Below, piece after piece: positions 7,819-15,385 of a DNA stretch of 64,000 nt (positions are counted from its first letter, which is position 1; every line of letters begins with the position of its first letter). The DNA is from Streptomyces sp. NBRC 110611. Lineage in GTDB: Bacteria; Actinomycetota; Actinomycetes; Streptomycetales; Streptomycetaceae. The stretch spans positions 17,356 to 81,355 of the forward strand of contig NZ_BBUY01000020.1 in NCBI RefSeq assembly GCF_001590865.1. Reading direction: 5' to 3'. Under the pieces are notes generated by a model that was not told the DNA's origin, searched no databases, and saw nothing but the letters and a program-made list of their open reading frames with translations. The position numbers and the translations under genes were made by a program.

Positions 7819-8829
7819 ATGCTCACCTTCGTCCCGACCGCCCTCTTCCTCGTTCTCTTCTGCCTCAGCGTGCGGCAGGACCGTCGGCGTTTCCGCAACG
7901 CGGTGCTCTTCGGGCTGACGTTGATCAGCCTCTCGATCACCTTGCTCTTCCAGGCCCGCCACTTGCCCGACGGCCTGGCCATGATGGTCTACACGCTGGC
8001 CTTCCTGGTCCCCGCCTTCGGCGTGGTGACGCTCGGCGGTTTTCTGATCGCCAACGGGCTCACCATGATCAAGAAGGAAGGGCGCAGCCTGGCCAACCTG
8101 CTCTCCGGCCTGCTGGGCGTGGCCGTCTTCGGCCTGATCTTCCTGCTGCTGTCGGCGGGACACACGGACGTTTCGCCTGCCTACGCGGCCGTCGCCCTGG
8201 CTGTGCTCCTTCTCTCCGTCTACATCGCCTTCCTCTTCCTCTGCTTCCTTGCTTACGCCTTCCTCTACGGGCAGATCACAGTCCGCGGCGATGTGGACTA
8301 CGTCGTCGTGCTGGGTTCCGGTCTGATCGGCGGCGAGCGAGTGCCGCCGTTGCTGGCCTCCCGGCTGCGTAAGGGCCTGGAGATCCACGACGCACAGATC
8401 GCGCGCGGTGGCCCGGCCCCGATCCTGCTCACCTCCGGCGGTCAGGGCCCGGACGAGAAGCTCCCCGAGGCCACGGCGATGTCGCGCTGGCTCATCCGGC
8501 AGGGCGCCCCGGCCGCGCACGTCCAAGAGGAGCGCCGCTCCCGCACCACCGACGAGAACCTGCACTTCAGCCGCGAGCTGATGACAGCCGGCAAGTCCGA
8601 CTACCGCTGCGCGGTCGTGACCAACAACTTCCACGCTTTCCGCGCCGCCATGACCGCCCGCCAGGCCGGGGTCAACGGGCAGGTGATCGGCTCGCCGACC
8701 GCGAAGTACTTCTGGCCCAGCGCCACCATCCGCGAGTTCGTCGCCGTGTTCTGGGAACACAAGACGGTCAATCTGAGCATCTGCTCCGCGTTGACCGTCC
8801 TGGCGGTGATCGCCGGGCTCGGCCTCTGA
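7819..8829 (+). CDS. YdcF/SanA-like DUF218 membrane protein
   Basis: The 336-aa version from ATG 7819 (MLTFVPTALFLVLFCLSVRQ) is preferred; the frame extends to 7693 but that part lacks coding character. There are four or five N-terminal membrane helices (to about residue 150) followed by a DUF218 domain: VDYVVVLGSGLIGGERVPPL, PILLTSGGQGPDEKLPEATA, ERRSRTTDENLHFSRELM, VVTNNFHAFRAAMTARQAGV. A last hydrophobic helix closes the protein. DUF218 proteins act at the envelope, with suspected roles in cell-wall or lipid-carrier metabolism; the precise reaction is unknown. Confidence 0.85.
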   Translation: MLTFVPTALFLVLFCLSVRQDRRRFRNAVLFGLTLISLSITLLFQARHLPDGLAMMVYTLAFLVPAFGVVTLGGFLIANGLTMIKKEGRSLANLLSGLLGVAVFGLIFLLLSAGHTDVSPAYAAVALAVLLLSVYIAFLFLCFLAYAFLYGQITVRGDVDYVVVLGSGLIGGERVPPLLASRLRKGLEIHDAQIARGGPAPILLTSGGQGPDEKLPEATAMSRWLIRQGAPAAHVQEERRSRTTDENLHFSRELMTAGKSDYRCAVVTNNFHAFRAAMTARQAGVNGQVIGSPTAKYFWPSATIREFVAVFWEHKTVNLSICSALTVLAVIAGLGL

Positions 8830-8954
8830 ACCGACATGGAGGGGACACACCTCGGGCAGGCAGCGCAGACGTGGCCGAATCAGATGCGGGCGACATCCGC
8901 GGAGCCCACAACCACCATCACGAAGCCCTTGCCGTTGTTGTCGGGCTCGTCGCG

Positions 8955-9129
8955 GGCCCAGACGATCGCTGGTGCGGCCCAGTTCACCGCCCTGCGCCAC
9001 TCCGCGCTGGACGGTACCGACCACGCCAGCCACAAGGAGGCAGGGCAGCAGATCCGCCGCTACATCATCTGCCGGAACAAGCACACCGTCATCGAAAGGC
9101 TACGTGCCGTCGCCGACCTGAATCGCTGA
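8955..9129 (+). pseudogene. IS630-family transposase C-terminal fragment
   Basis: The forward frame reads AAQFTALRHSALDGTDHASH, then KEAGQQIRRYIICRNKHTVI and ERLRAVADLNR before the stop at 9129. This is the conserved C-terminal tail of IS630-type DDE transposases. The catalytic domain upstream is missing and no terminal repeats were seen. Confidence 0.6.
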
Positions 9130-9249
9130 GCGTGCACTCTTGGGTGTGGCATTGGGTTTGCCCACGACGGCGGTTGGACCTACGCGCGGCTCGCCGTCGA
9201 GACCGGTCTGCCCCTTGACCGAGTCCAGCAGTTGATCGGAGAATGCCCG

Positions 9250-9391
9250 CGCCCTTCGCGACCGCCTTGTCCGTATGGCCGTCACGGCCGACGACACCGA
9301 CGTAGTCGCTCGCGAGGAACGTGACGCCCGACGTCGTCTCCATGTGAGCCTCGATGAGGTCCTGCACAGCCGCCTCGACCTCAGCAGACAT
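9250..9391 (-). pseudogene. Unrecognised gene fragment
   Basis: Reverse strand from ATG 9391: MSAEVEAAVQDLIEAHMETT, SGVTFLASDYVGVVGRDGHT, DKAVAKGAG, after which coding character passes to another frame (AFSDQLLDSVKGQTGLDGEP). It reads like a real protein with a frameshift, but I cannot name the family. GAAGG sits directly against the ATG. Confidence 0.3.
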
Positions 9392-9399
9392 CCTTCGTC

Positions 9400-9657
9400 C
9401 GGCACAGCGGACATGGTCAAACGGGACTGGTCGGCTTCGAAGCCTGTGACCAGGTGAACCAGCACCGATTCAGTCTCGCGCTCCCTCACGGTCCGTCCCG
9501 CACCAGCACTCTTCACCTGCACCGCAAGCAGCGAGCGACCAGAGGACGGCCGCACGCTGCCCATGTGCAGCACATTGGACCCACCCGGCAGCCCAGCCCG
9601 CTCCCCGTCATTCCCAGAACTTCCCAGCCCACCCCGTCCCCTGCACCCCAGGACTGA
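9400..9657. other. Unassigned DNA before the repeat region
   Basis: Open frames on both strands lack family resemblance. The reverse strand has a short plausible stretch (ESVLVHLVTGFEADQSRLTM) but no start or continuation. Nothing can be supported. Confidence 0.35.
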
Positions 9658-9711
9658 CCGGACCAAGATCCGGACCATTTCCGGACCAGCCCACACCAAG
9701 GATCCGAACCA
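9658..9711. promoter_or_regulatory. Phased direct repeats CCGGACCA
   Basis: CCGGACCA occurs at 9658, 9670 and 9681, and CCGAACCA at 9704, giving spacings of 12, 11 and 23 bases (one, one and two helical turns). Direct repeats at about 11-bp spacing are the pattern bound by SARP-type activators of antibiotic clusters. No convincing -10 hexamer follows at the expected distance, so the role is open. Confidence 0.4.
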
Positions 9712-9743
9712 ACTGCCGTTCCTGCTGGTCAACATGGGTGCAC

Positions 9744-9758
9744 CTGGTGTACCACCAG
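9744..9758. promoter_or_regulatory. Palindrome CTGGTG-TAC-CACCAG
   Basis: A perfect 6-bp inverted repeat with a 3-bp centre, 33 bases after the last CCGGACCA-like repeat and before the first terminator-like hairpin. Possible operator for the unit downstream. Confidence 0.35.
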
Positions 9759-9823
9759 CAGACCAAGAACCTCCTGGTCTCCTACTCCCCGAAGAAGCTC
9801 GGCTTCTTCCAGAGGCCCCAAAA

Positions 9824-9860
9824 GAGGCGCCTGATGCGGGCTTTCGCCCCGTCAGGTGCC
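9824..9860. terminator. Hairpin, left boundary of the thioesterase unit
   Basis: AGGCGCCTGA (9824-9833) pairs with TCAGGTGCCT (9851-9860): 10 bp with one G-T pair, 17-nt loop, followed by TTCG. Its right arm context (CCGTCAGGTGCCTTTCG) almost repeats that of the hairpin at 13228-13271. Confidence 0.6.
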
Positions 9861-9921
9861 TTTCGTCTGCCTGCTCAGGGCCGGGACGAGGCCGACGGCA
9901 CTTGCCAACGATCAAGGATTG

Positions 9922-10191
9922 ATGCAGGATTCACGCATCGGCGAAAGACCTCTCTTCGAGGAGGAAGCTGCTCTCTTCGAGGAGGATGCTGCAGCCTTGC
10001 TGGTAAACGGGGATTTATACGGGGAATCTGCCGCACCTGACACCCTCTGCCGGGGCCGAGTTGGCGGCCCTCCGGCACTTCCGGTGGGAACGGTCGGACA
10101 TACCACTGCCGCGACATTGCGAGAATACGCCCGCGTGCATCTCAGGCCTGGACTCATCAGACCCGAACTACGCGGCGCAGCGCCGCTCTGA
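9922..10191 (+). CDS. Possible small protein with a tandem LFEE(E/D)AA repeat
   Basis: An 89-aa frame begins at ATG 9922 with AAGGA at 9914-9918. It opens MQDSRIGERP, then LFEEEAA-LFEEDAA, encoded by a 21-bp tandem repeat (9950-9970, 9971-9991) differing at one base. A TTA leucine codon at 10012-10014 would make it bldA-dependent. The rest (SAAPDTLCRGRVGGPPALPV) matches nothing I know. Codon bias is weaker than in neighbouring genes, so it may be untranslated leader DNA instead. If real, its place ahead of an enzyme pair would fit a small precursor or regulatory peptide. Confidence 0.3.
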   Translation: MQDSRIGERPLFEEEAALFEEDAAALLVNGDLYGESAAPDTLCRGRVGGPPALPVGTVGHTTAATLREYARVHLRPGLIRPELRGAAPL

Positions 10192-10285
10192 CACAGGGTC
10201 CGCACGAGCAGGCTGCCCGGGCCGTCGCCTGGGCGACCGTACGATTCGCCACCCAGGATGGCGACCAACCGCTAAGGGGCAGAAC

Positions 10286-10666
10286 GTGAAAGTGAAGATT
10301 TCGCCGCGCTTCTCCGAAGTCGATGTGCTCGGGCATGTCACCAACTCCGCGGTGCCGGTCTGGTTCGAGCACGGCCGGATGCCGATTTTCCGGCTGTTCA
10401 GCAAAGAACCGAACATGCGCGACCTCGCGCTCATCCTGCGCCGGTACGAGATCGACTTCACCCGGCAGATCGTCGCTTCCGTCGATGTCGTCATCGAGAC
10501 GAAGGTGGCGAAGGTCGGGAACACCTCGGTCACCATCGAGCAGATCGCCACACAGCACGGCGCCGAAGTCGCCCATGGCACCTGCGTCATGGTGCACTTC
10601 GACTACGCGACGGATACCACCGCCAGTATTCCGGACCATCTTCGAGCCGCATTGAGCGCGCTGTAG
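10286..10666 (+). CDS. Hotdog-fold acyl-CoA thioesterase-like protein
   Basis: GTG 10286 is preceded by AAGGGGCAG; 126 aa. It opens MKVKISPRFSEVDVLGHVTN, then SAVPVWFEHGRMPIFRLF, the 4-hydroxybenzoyl-CoA-thioesterase pattern. Asp13 is at the usual catalytic position and a helix with Glu/His follows. The second half (VASVDVVIETKVAKVGNTSV) is the expected strand-rich part. It likely hydrolyses an acyl-CoA or acyl-carrier substrate in the cytoplasm. The acyl-CoA dehydrogenase starts 39 bases later, which suggests one transcript. Confidence 0.85.
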   Translation: MKVKISPRFSEVDVLGHVTNSAVPVWFEHGRMPIFRLFSKEPNMRDLALILRRYEIDFTRQIVASVDVVIETKVAKVGNTSVTIEQIATQHGAEVAHGTCVMVHFDYATDTTASIPDHLRAALSAL

Positions 10667-10705
10667 CGCCGGAACCACTTTGCCAGTTGAGAGGGGACCC
10701 TTCCC

Positions 10706-12241
10706 ATGAGTGTGCCGCGCAGCCTGTTAGTTGAACTTGATTCGTCCGACTTCCTGGACAATTTTCAGCGCAGTATCGATGAGTTCGACAGCGCCCGACT
10801 ACCCCAGGAACCACTCTCCAGGGAGGCTCTGCGCAAGCTGGTCGACCTGGGCATCTACCTGCCGGCGATCCCGCGTGAGTACGGCGGCCGGGAAAGCCAC
10901 CGGGAGATGTGCGAGATCATCGAGATCATGTCCGAGCGCAATCTGCCGCTGGGCATGTACACCATGATCGTGACCGTCCTCTTCCTCCGCAACGTGGCGG
11001 CCAGCGGTGATGACGCGCTGAAGAAGGAGGTCTTCGACGACTTCGCCACCCATCCCGTCATCGGCGGGCTCGCGTTCACCGAACCGAGCAGCGGCTCGAA
11101 CCTCGCGCGTATGCAGACCACTTACCATGACGAAGGTGACGCGTACCGGATCACCGGAACCAAGCACTGGCAGGCGTTCAGTGAGCAGGCGGACTGGTGG
11201 ATCATCTGCGCCAGGCATCCGGAGCGCAAGGAGTTCGGCTACTTCGCCCATAAGCGATCGGACGGCGGATTCGTCACCACCGAGGTCTACGACAGCCTGG
11301 GGCTGAAGAACCTCGGATACGGACTGAACACCCTGGACCTGCGCGTGCCCCGCCACTACCGGCTCACCAAGGCCAGGGAGAGCCTGGGCGACGCCGCCGA
11401 GATCCTGTGCGGGTCCCGGTACAGTAAGGCCGCCATGGCCAGCGGCTTCCTGCGCCGGCTGCACACCGAGGCGCTGCGCCAGGTCACCACACGGAAGATC
11501 GGTGACGGCACCCTGCACGACATCGACTATGTGCGGTACAAAGTCACGCGCGTCAAGCAGAACTATGTCGTGTGCAACGCGCTGTACCGGCAGCTGATGC
11601 TGGGCGAGAACTACTACGCGGACCTGGAAGACAGCATGTTCGCCTCACTGGCGACCAAGGTGCTGGCGTCCGAACTCATGCTGGAATCGGCCCTCGACTA
11701 CCAGCAGTTGTGCGGTGGCGAGGGTTACCGGACGGGCGCGCCGGACAACATAGCCGCCTATGCCCTGCTCGACGCGCGCGTCTACACCGTTTTCGACGGA
11801 ACGAACGACCTGCTGTGCCAGCATCTGGCCCATCTGTTCCTGAGACGGTTTCAGCAGTCCGGGCTGCGGTCTCCGCTGGAGTTCACCGGCCAGTTCGGCT
11901 ATCTGGAGGACGCGTTCTTCCACCTCACCGATATCAACCTCAGCTATATCGCCGACGCACCGTCCCAGGACAGGATCGTGATTCTGGGGCGCATCCTCTC
12001 CAGGATGTACGGCATCAGCATGCTGCAGAAGTCTTCCCGGTCGGCCGCGCCCCACGCACGGCTCGCCGTGGACGACGCCGACTACCCCAAGGCAATCGCG
12101 CTGCTGAAGAACGAGATCGTCGGTCTGCTCAACGAGTACGAACTGGCCGGCCGGCTCGCCGGCACCCAGGAAGTCTCGGATGCGGTGCGTCCGCGCCCAG
12201 CCGTGACGAGCGCCGACTCCGGGGCGGGAACGCACTCGTGA
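10706..12241 (+). CDS. Acyl-CoA dehydrogenase family protein, atypical
   Basis: 511 aa from ATG 10706, with GAGAGGGGACCC upstream. An N-terminal helical domain is followed by the flavin-contact segment PVIGGLAFTEPSSGSNLARM, then TGTKHWQAFSEQADWWIICA. The C-terminal helical domain contains LCGGEGYRTGAPDNIAAYAL and ARVYTVFDGTNDLL. In classical members the base is the Glu of a YEGT motif; here the equivalent residue is Asp364 (FDGT). A C-terminal extension of about 110 residues is beyond the usual 380-400 aa. It may therefore catalyse something other than standard alpha,beta-desaturation. The stop overlaps the start of the exporter gene (GTGA). Confidence 0.85.
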   Translation: MSVPRSLLVELDSSDFLDNFQRSIDEFDSARLPQEPLSREALRKLVDLGIYLPAIPREYGGRESHREMCEIIEIMSERNLPLGMYTMIVTVLFLRNVAASGDDALKKEVFDDFATHPVIGGLAFTEPSSGSNLARMQTTYHDEGDAYRITGTKHWQAFSEQADWWIICARHPERKEFGYFAHKRSDGGFVTTEVYDSLGLKNLGYGLNTLDLRVPRHYRLTKARESLGDAAEILCGSRYSKAAMASGFLRRLHTEALRQVTTRKIGDGTLHDIDYVRYKVTRVKQNYVVCNALYRQLMLGENYYADLEDSMFASLATKVLASELMLESALDYQQLCGGEGYRTGAPDNIAAYALLDARVYTVFDGTNDLLCQHLAHLFLRRFQQSGLRSPLEFTGQFGYLEDAFFHLTDINLSYIADAPSQDRIVILGRILSRMYGISMLQKSSRSAAPHARLAVDDADYPKAIALLKNEIVGLLNEYELAGRLAGTQEVSDAVRPRPAVTSADSGAGTHS

Positions 12242-13182
12242 CCGGCGTGAACAACAAACGCAAGGTCGCGCTCATCGCGTTGGCGTTCGTCGTCATCTAC
12301 GGATCAGGTTTTGTGGGCGGCCGCTACGGCCTGCCTTATGCGGAGCCCTTCTACTACCTGGCCATCCGGTTCGGCGCGACCGCAGTGATCCTGTTGGCCC
12401 TCATCCTCTGCTTCCGGGTCAGCTGGCCGCGTTCGGGCTATGTCCACCTCGTCCTCAGCGGAATCCTGCTCCAGGGTGTGTTCTCCGTCGGGGTGTTCTA
12501 CGCGCTCTACCACGGCATGACCCCCGCGGTCTCGGCACTGATCATCGCGTTGCAGCCCCTTCTGGTATGGCTGATGGTCTCCGTCGTGACCGCGCGAAAG
12601 ATCCGGCCGCTGTCGGTACTGGCCCTGCTCGGCGGGCTGGCCGGGGTCGCCATCACGGTGTACCGGGGGCTGGAGTCGTCGTCCGGGCTCACCGCCACGA
12701 ACATCGCCTTCGGCGTGCTCGGCCTGGTGGGGCTGTCGACCGGGCAGTTCTACTTCCAGATGAAGAACCCCGGCGCGCACCTGCTGGTCAACGGATTCGT
12801 CCAGTCCGGCTCGTCGGCCGTCGTCATGCTCGTCGGCGGGCTGATCTTCGAGCAGGGCGTCATACGGTGGACACCGCAACTCCTGCTGTCCGAACTGTGG
12901 ATGTCGGCCGGCGTGTCGATCGGTGCGCTCAGCCTGCTGTTCATCCTGATGCGTTCGGAGAGCGCGGACCGGGTGGCGTCGTACTTCTACGGTGTACCGA
13001 TCGCCGCGGGGCTGATCGCCTGGCCGGTACTGGGCCAGCGCCCGACCCTTTCGGAGATCGCCGGGTTCGCGGTCATCATGCTCTCGATCATCGTCTTCAA
13101 CCGCAGCAGCAGACCGCCCCAGGCCGAACTCGCTGCCACGGTGCCGCTCGACGACTCCGTACCGGTGACGGACCGCCGCTGA
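12238..13182 (+). CDS. EamA/DMT-family exporter
   Basis: GTG 12238 overlaps the dehydrogenase stop (GTGA), implying translational coupling. 314 aa with about ten hydrophobic helices in two EamA repeats: VALIALAFVVIYGSGFVGGR opens the first, and VGLSTGQFYFQMKNPGAHLL begins the second half. Drug/metabolite-transporter family members move small metabolites, often outward. In this context it probably exports the product of the thioesterase/dehydrogenase pair. A strong terminator follows. Confidence 0.88.
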   Translation: MTGVNNKRKVALIALAFVVIYGSGFVGGRYGLPYAEPFYYLAIRFGATAVILLALILCFRVSWPRSGYVHLVLSGILLQGVFSVGVFYALYHGMTPAVSALIIALQPLLVWLMVSVVTARKIRPLSVLALLGGLAGVAITVYRGLESSSGLTATNIAFGVLGLVGLSTGQFYFQMKNPGAHLLVNGFVQSGSSAVVMLVGGLIFEQGVIRWTPQLLLSELWMSAGVSIGALSLLFILMRSESADRVASYFYGVPIAAGLIAWPVLGQRPTLSEIAGFAVIMLSIIVFNRSSRPPQAELAATVPLDDSVPVTDRR

Positions 13183-13227
13183 GCCCGGGTGCGCTCCCGG
13201 AAAGCCCCGCGTGGCGGTTCCGCCACA

Positions 13228-13271
13228 GGAAAGGCGCCTGGCCCGGCTCGCCGGCCGTCAGGCGCCTTTCC
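13228..13271. terminator. Strong hairpin terminator after the EamA gene
   Basis: GGAAAGGCGCCTG (13228-13240) and CAGGCGCCTTTCC (13259-13271) form a perfect 13-bp stem with an 18-nt loop. It ends the three-gene unit and is similar in sequence to the hairpin at 9824-9860. Confidence 0.85.
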
Positions 13272-13459
13272 CTCTGTCGGGCACGGTCCGCGACACGCCG
13301 GTGGTGGTCGATGCCGGGCGCCGTTCCGCAAGGGCGCACACTGGGGGCGCTTTCGCGTCAATGTGCGCAGGGTGCGGTGGCAGGGCCTTCCGTGCCGCAT
13401 GTGGCTCTTCTACGCTCCTGCGCCTGACGCGAGGCGTTGCCGACCATAAGGGGCTCGGA

Positions 13460-15277
13460 ATGGACCGTAGTGGCAGCGGATCGGGCACCCGGCGCGGCTT
13501 CCTCGGCGGGGCCGTGGGCGGTGCGCTGGCCCTCACCGCCGGGGCCGCCGTCACCGACGGGAGCGGGGCCGCCGCGGCCCCGCGGCGTACGGCCGGCAGG
13601 GCGGCCCGGACGGCCCGCCGGGTGGCCGTCCTCGGCGGCGGTGTGGCCGGTCTGACCGCCGCGCACGAGCTGGCCGAACGCGGCTTCCAGGTCACCGTCT
13701 ACGAGCGCAAACCGCACGGCCTCGGCGGCAAGGCCCGCAGTATGGACGTCCCGGAGAGCGCCCGCGGCGGCCGCAGACCGCTCCCCGGCGAACACGGCTT
13801 CCGCTTCATCCCGGGGATCTACCACAACCTCCCCGACACGCTGCGCCGCATCCCCTTCCCCGGCAACGCCAACGGCTGCCACGACAACCTGGTGGCCTCC
13901 ACCGAGGTGATGCTGGCCCGCACCGGCGGCCGGGAGAACCTCCGCTTCCCCTTCGCGGTCGTCGGCACTCCCCCGCCGGTCCTGACCCCCGACTCGTTCA
14001 CACGGATGCTCATCGGCCTGCTGGACGCCGCCGTGCACGCCCCGCCGCACGAGGTCGCCTACTTCGCCAACCGGCTGCTGGTCTACTTCACCAGCTGCGA
14101 CGCCCGCCGCCGGGAGACCTGGGAGCGGGTGCCGTGGTGGACGTTTCTCAAGGCCGAGGAGATGTCGTACGACTACCAGCGGCTGCTGGCCATCGGCATC
14201 ACCCGCAACATCGTGGCGACCAAGGCGGAGATCGCCAGCACACGGACGGTGGCGTCCGTCATCGAGGCCTTCGTCTTCAACCTGCTGGGGCGGGGCGCGG
14301 ACGGCCAGCCGGACCGGGTCCTGAACCTGCCCACCAACGAGGCCTGGATCGACCCCTGGGTGGCCCATCTGCGCTCCCTGGGGGTGGAGTTCAGGGTCGG
14401 CTGGTCGGTGCGCGAGCTGAAGCCGGCCGACGGCCGGATCTCCGGGGCGGTGGTGACGGACCCGCGGGGCGCCGGACAGCTGATCACCGCGGACTACTTC
14501 GTCCAGGCGATGCCGGTCGAGCACGCCCGTAGGACCTGGAACGCCGCCGTGCGGGCCGCCGATCCCCAACTGGCCCGCTGCGACCGGCTGCAGACGGACT
14601 GGATGACCGGCATCCAGTTCTATCTGACCGAGCCGACACCGGTCATCCACGGCCACGTCAACCACGTCGACTCGCCCTGGGCGCTGACCTCCGTGAGCCA
14701 GGCCCAGTACTGGAAGGACCGGAGTTTCCCCGCCGACTACGGGGACGGAACGGTCGCCGACTGCCTGTCCGTGGACATCTCCGAATGGGACAGGCCGGGA
14801 ATCCTGTACGGCAGGACGGCCAAGGAGTGCACGCGCGAGGAGGTCGCCCGCGAGGTGTGGGCGCAGATGAAGGCGGGGCTCAACGACTCCGGCGCCGCGG
14901 TGCTGCGGGACGGCGCGCTGCACTCGTGGTTCCTGGACCCGGCCGTGGGCGGCCTGGGCACCCCCGCCCCCACCAACGACGAGCAGTTGCTGATCCACCC
15001 CACCGGCACCTGGTTCAACCGGCCCACCGCCCGCACCGCCGTCCCCAACCTCTTCCTCGCCGGGGACTATGTGGCCGTCGACATCGACCTGGCGACGATG
15101 GAGGGCGCCAACGAAGCGGCGCGGCGGGCCGTGAACGCGCTGCTGGACGAGGCGGGCTCCGGCGCCGAGCGCTGCGCGGTCCTGCGGCCCTACCAGGCCC
15201 CCGAGTTCGCCCCCCTCAAGTCCGACGACGCCAGGCGCCATCGCCTGGGCCTGCGCAACGCCTTCGACCTCGGCTGA
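13460..15277 (+). CDS. Tat-exported FAD-dependent amine-oxidase-like oxidoreductase
   Basis: 605 aa from ATG 13460, preceded by AAGGGGCTCGGA. A twin-arginine signal (GTRRGFLGGAVGGALALTAG, Arg11-Arg12) implies folding with cofactor before export. The Rossmann dinucleotide motif is RRVAVLGGGVAGLTAAHELA at about 54-73, followed by VTVYERKPHGLGGKARSM, typical of phytoene-desaturase/hydroxysqualene-dehydroxylase-like flavoproteins. The C-terminal FAD contact is NLFLAGDYVAVDIDLATMEG, then ANEAARRAVN. The substrate is not predictable. The next gene, a secreted amidase, lies 108 bases on and may be functionally unrelated. Confidence 0.88.
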   Translation: MDRSGSGSGTRRGFLGGAVGGALALTAGAAVTDGSGAAAAPRRTAGRAARTARRVAVLGGGVAGLTAAHELAERGFQVTVYERKPHGLGGKARSMDVPESARGGRRPLPGEHGFRFIPGIYHNLPDTLRRIPFPGNANGCHDNLVASTEVMLARTGGRENLRFPFAVVGTPPPVLTPDSFTRMLIGLLDAAVHAPPHEVAYFANRLLVYFTSCDARRRETWERVPWWTFLKAEEMSYDYQRLLAIGITRNIVATKAEIASTRTVASVIEAFVFNLLGRGADGQPDRVLNLPTNEAWIDPWVAHLRSLGVEFRVGWSVRELKPADGRISGAVVTDPRGAGQLITADYFVQAMPVEHARRTWNAAVRAADPQLARCDRLQTDWMTGIQFYLTEPTPVIHGHVNHVDSPWALTSVSQAQYWKDRSFPADYGDGTVADCLSVDISEWDRPGILYGRTAKECTREEVAREVWAQMKAGLNDSGAAVLRDGALHSWFLDPAVGGLGTPAPTNDEQLLIHPTGTWFNRPTARTAVPNLFLAGDYVAVDIDLATMEGANEAARRAVNALLDEAGSGAERCAVLRPYQAPEFAPLKSDDARRHRLGLRNAFDLG

Positions 15278-15279
15278 CC

Positions 15280-15316
15280 CCGTCGGCCCGCCCGCCCCTG
15301 GCGACCAGGCCGACGG
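15280..15316. terminator. Hairpin after the FAD oxidoreductase
   Basis: CCGTCGGCC (15280-15288) and GGCCGACGG (15308-15316) form a perfect 9-bp stem with a 19-nt loop, directly after the stop at 15277. Confidence 0.65.
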
Positions 15317-15385
15317 CGGCGTACGGAGGTGCGTACCCGACGCGGTGCCCTTGCGCCGGACGCTGCCCTGTAGTCCGCTGAGCCC

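Noticed and set aside
7048..9084. Reverse frame of 678 codons opposite the YdcF-like gene
   Set aside because: No coding signature; forward gene is well supported.
9089..9391. Calling the reverse fragment at 9250-9391 a NucS/DUF91-type nuclease
   Set aside because: Only a loose resemblance in one short stretch (LIEAHMETTSGVTFLAS); continuation does not fit, so it is left unnamed.
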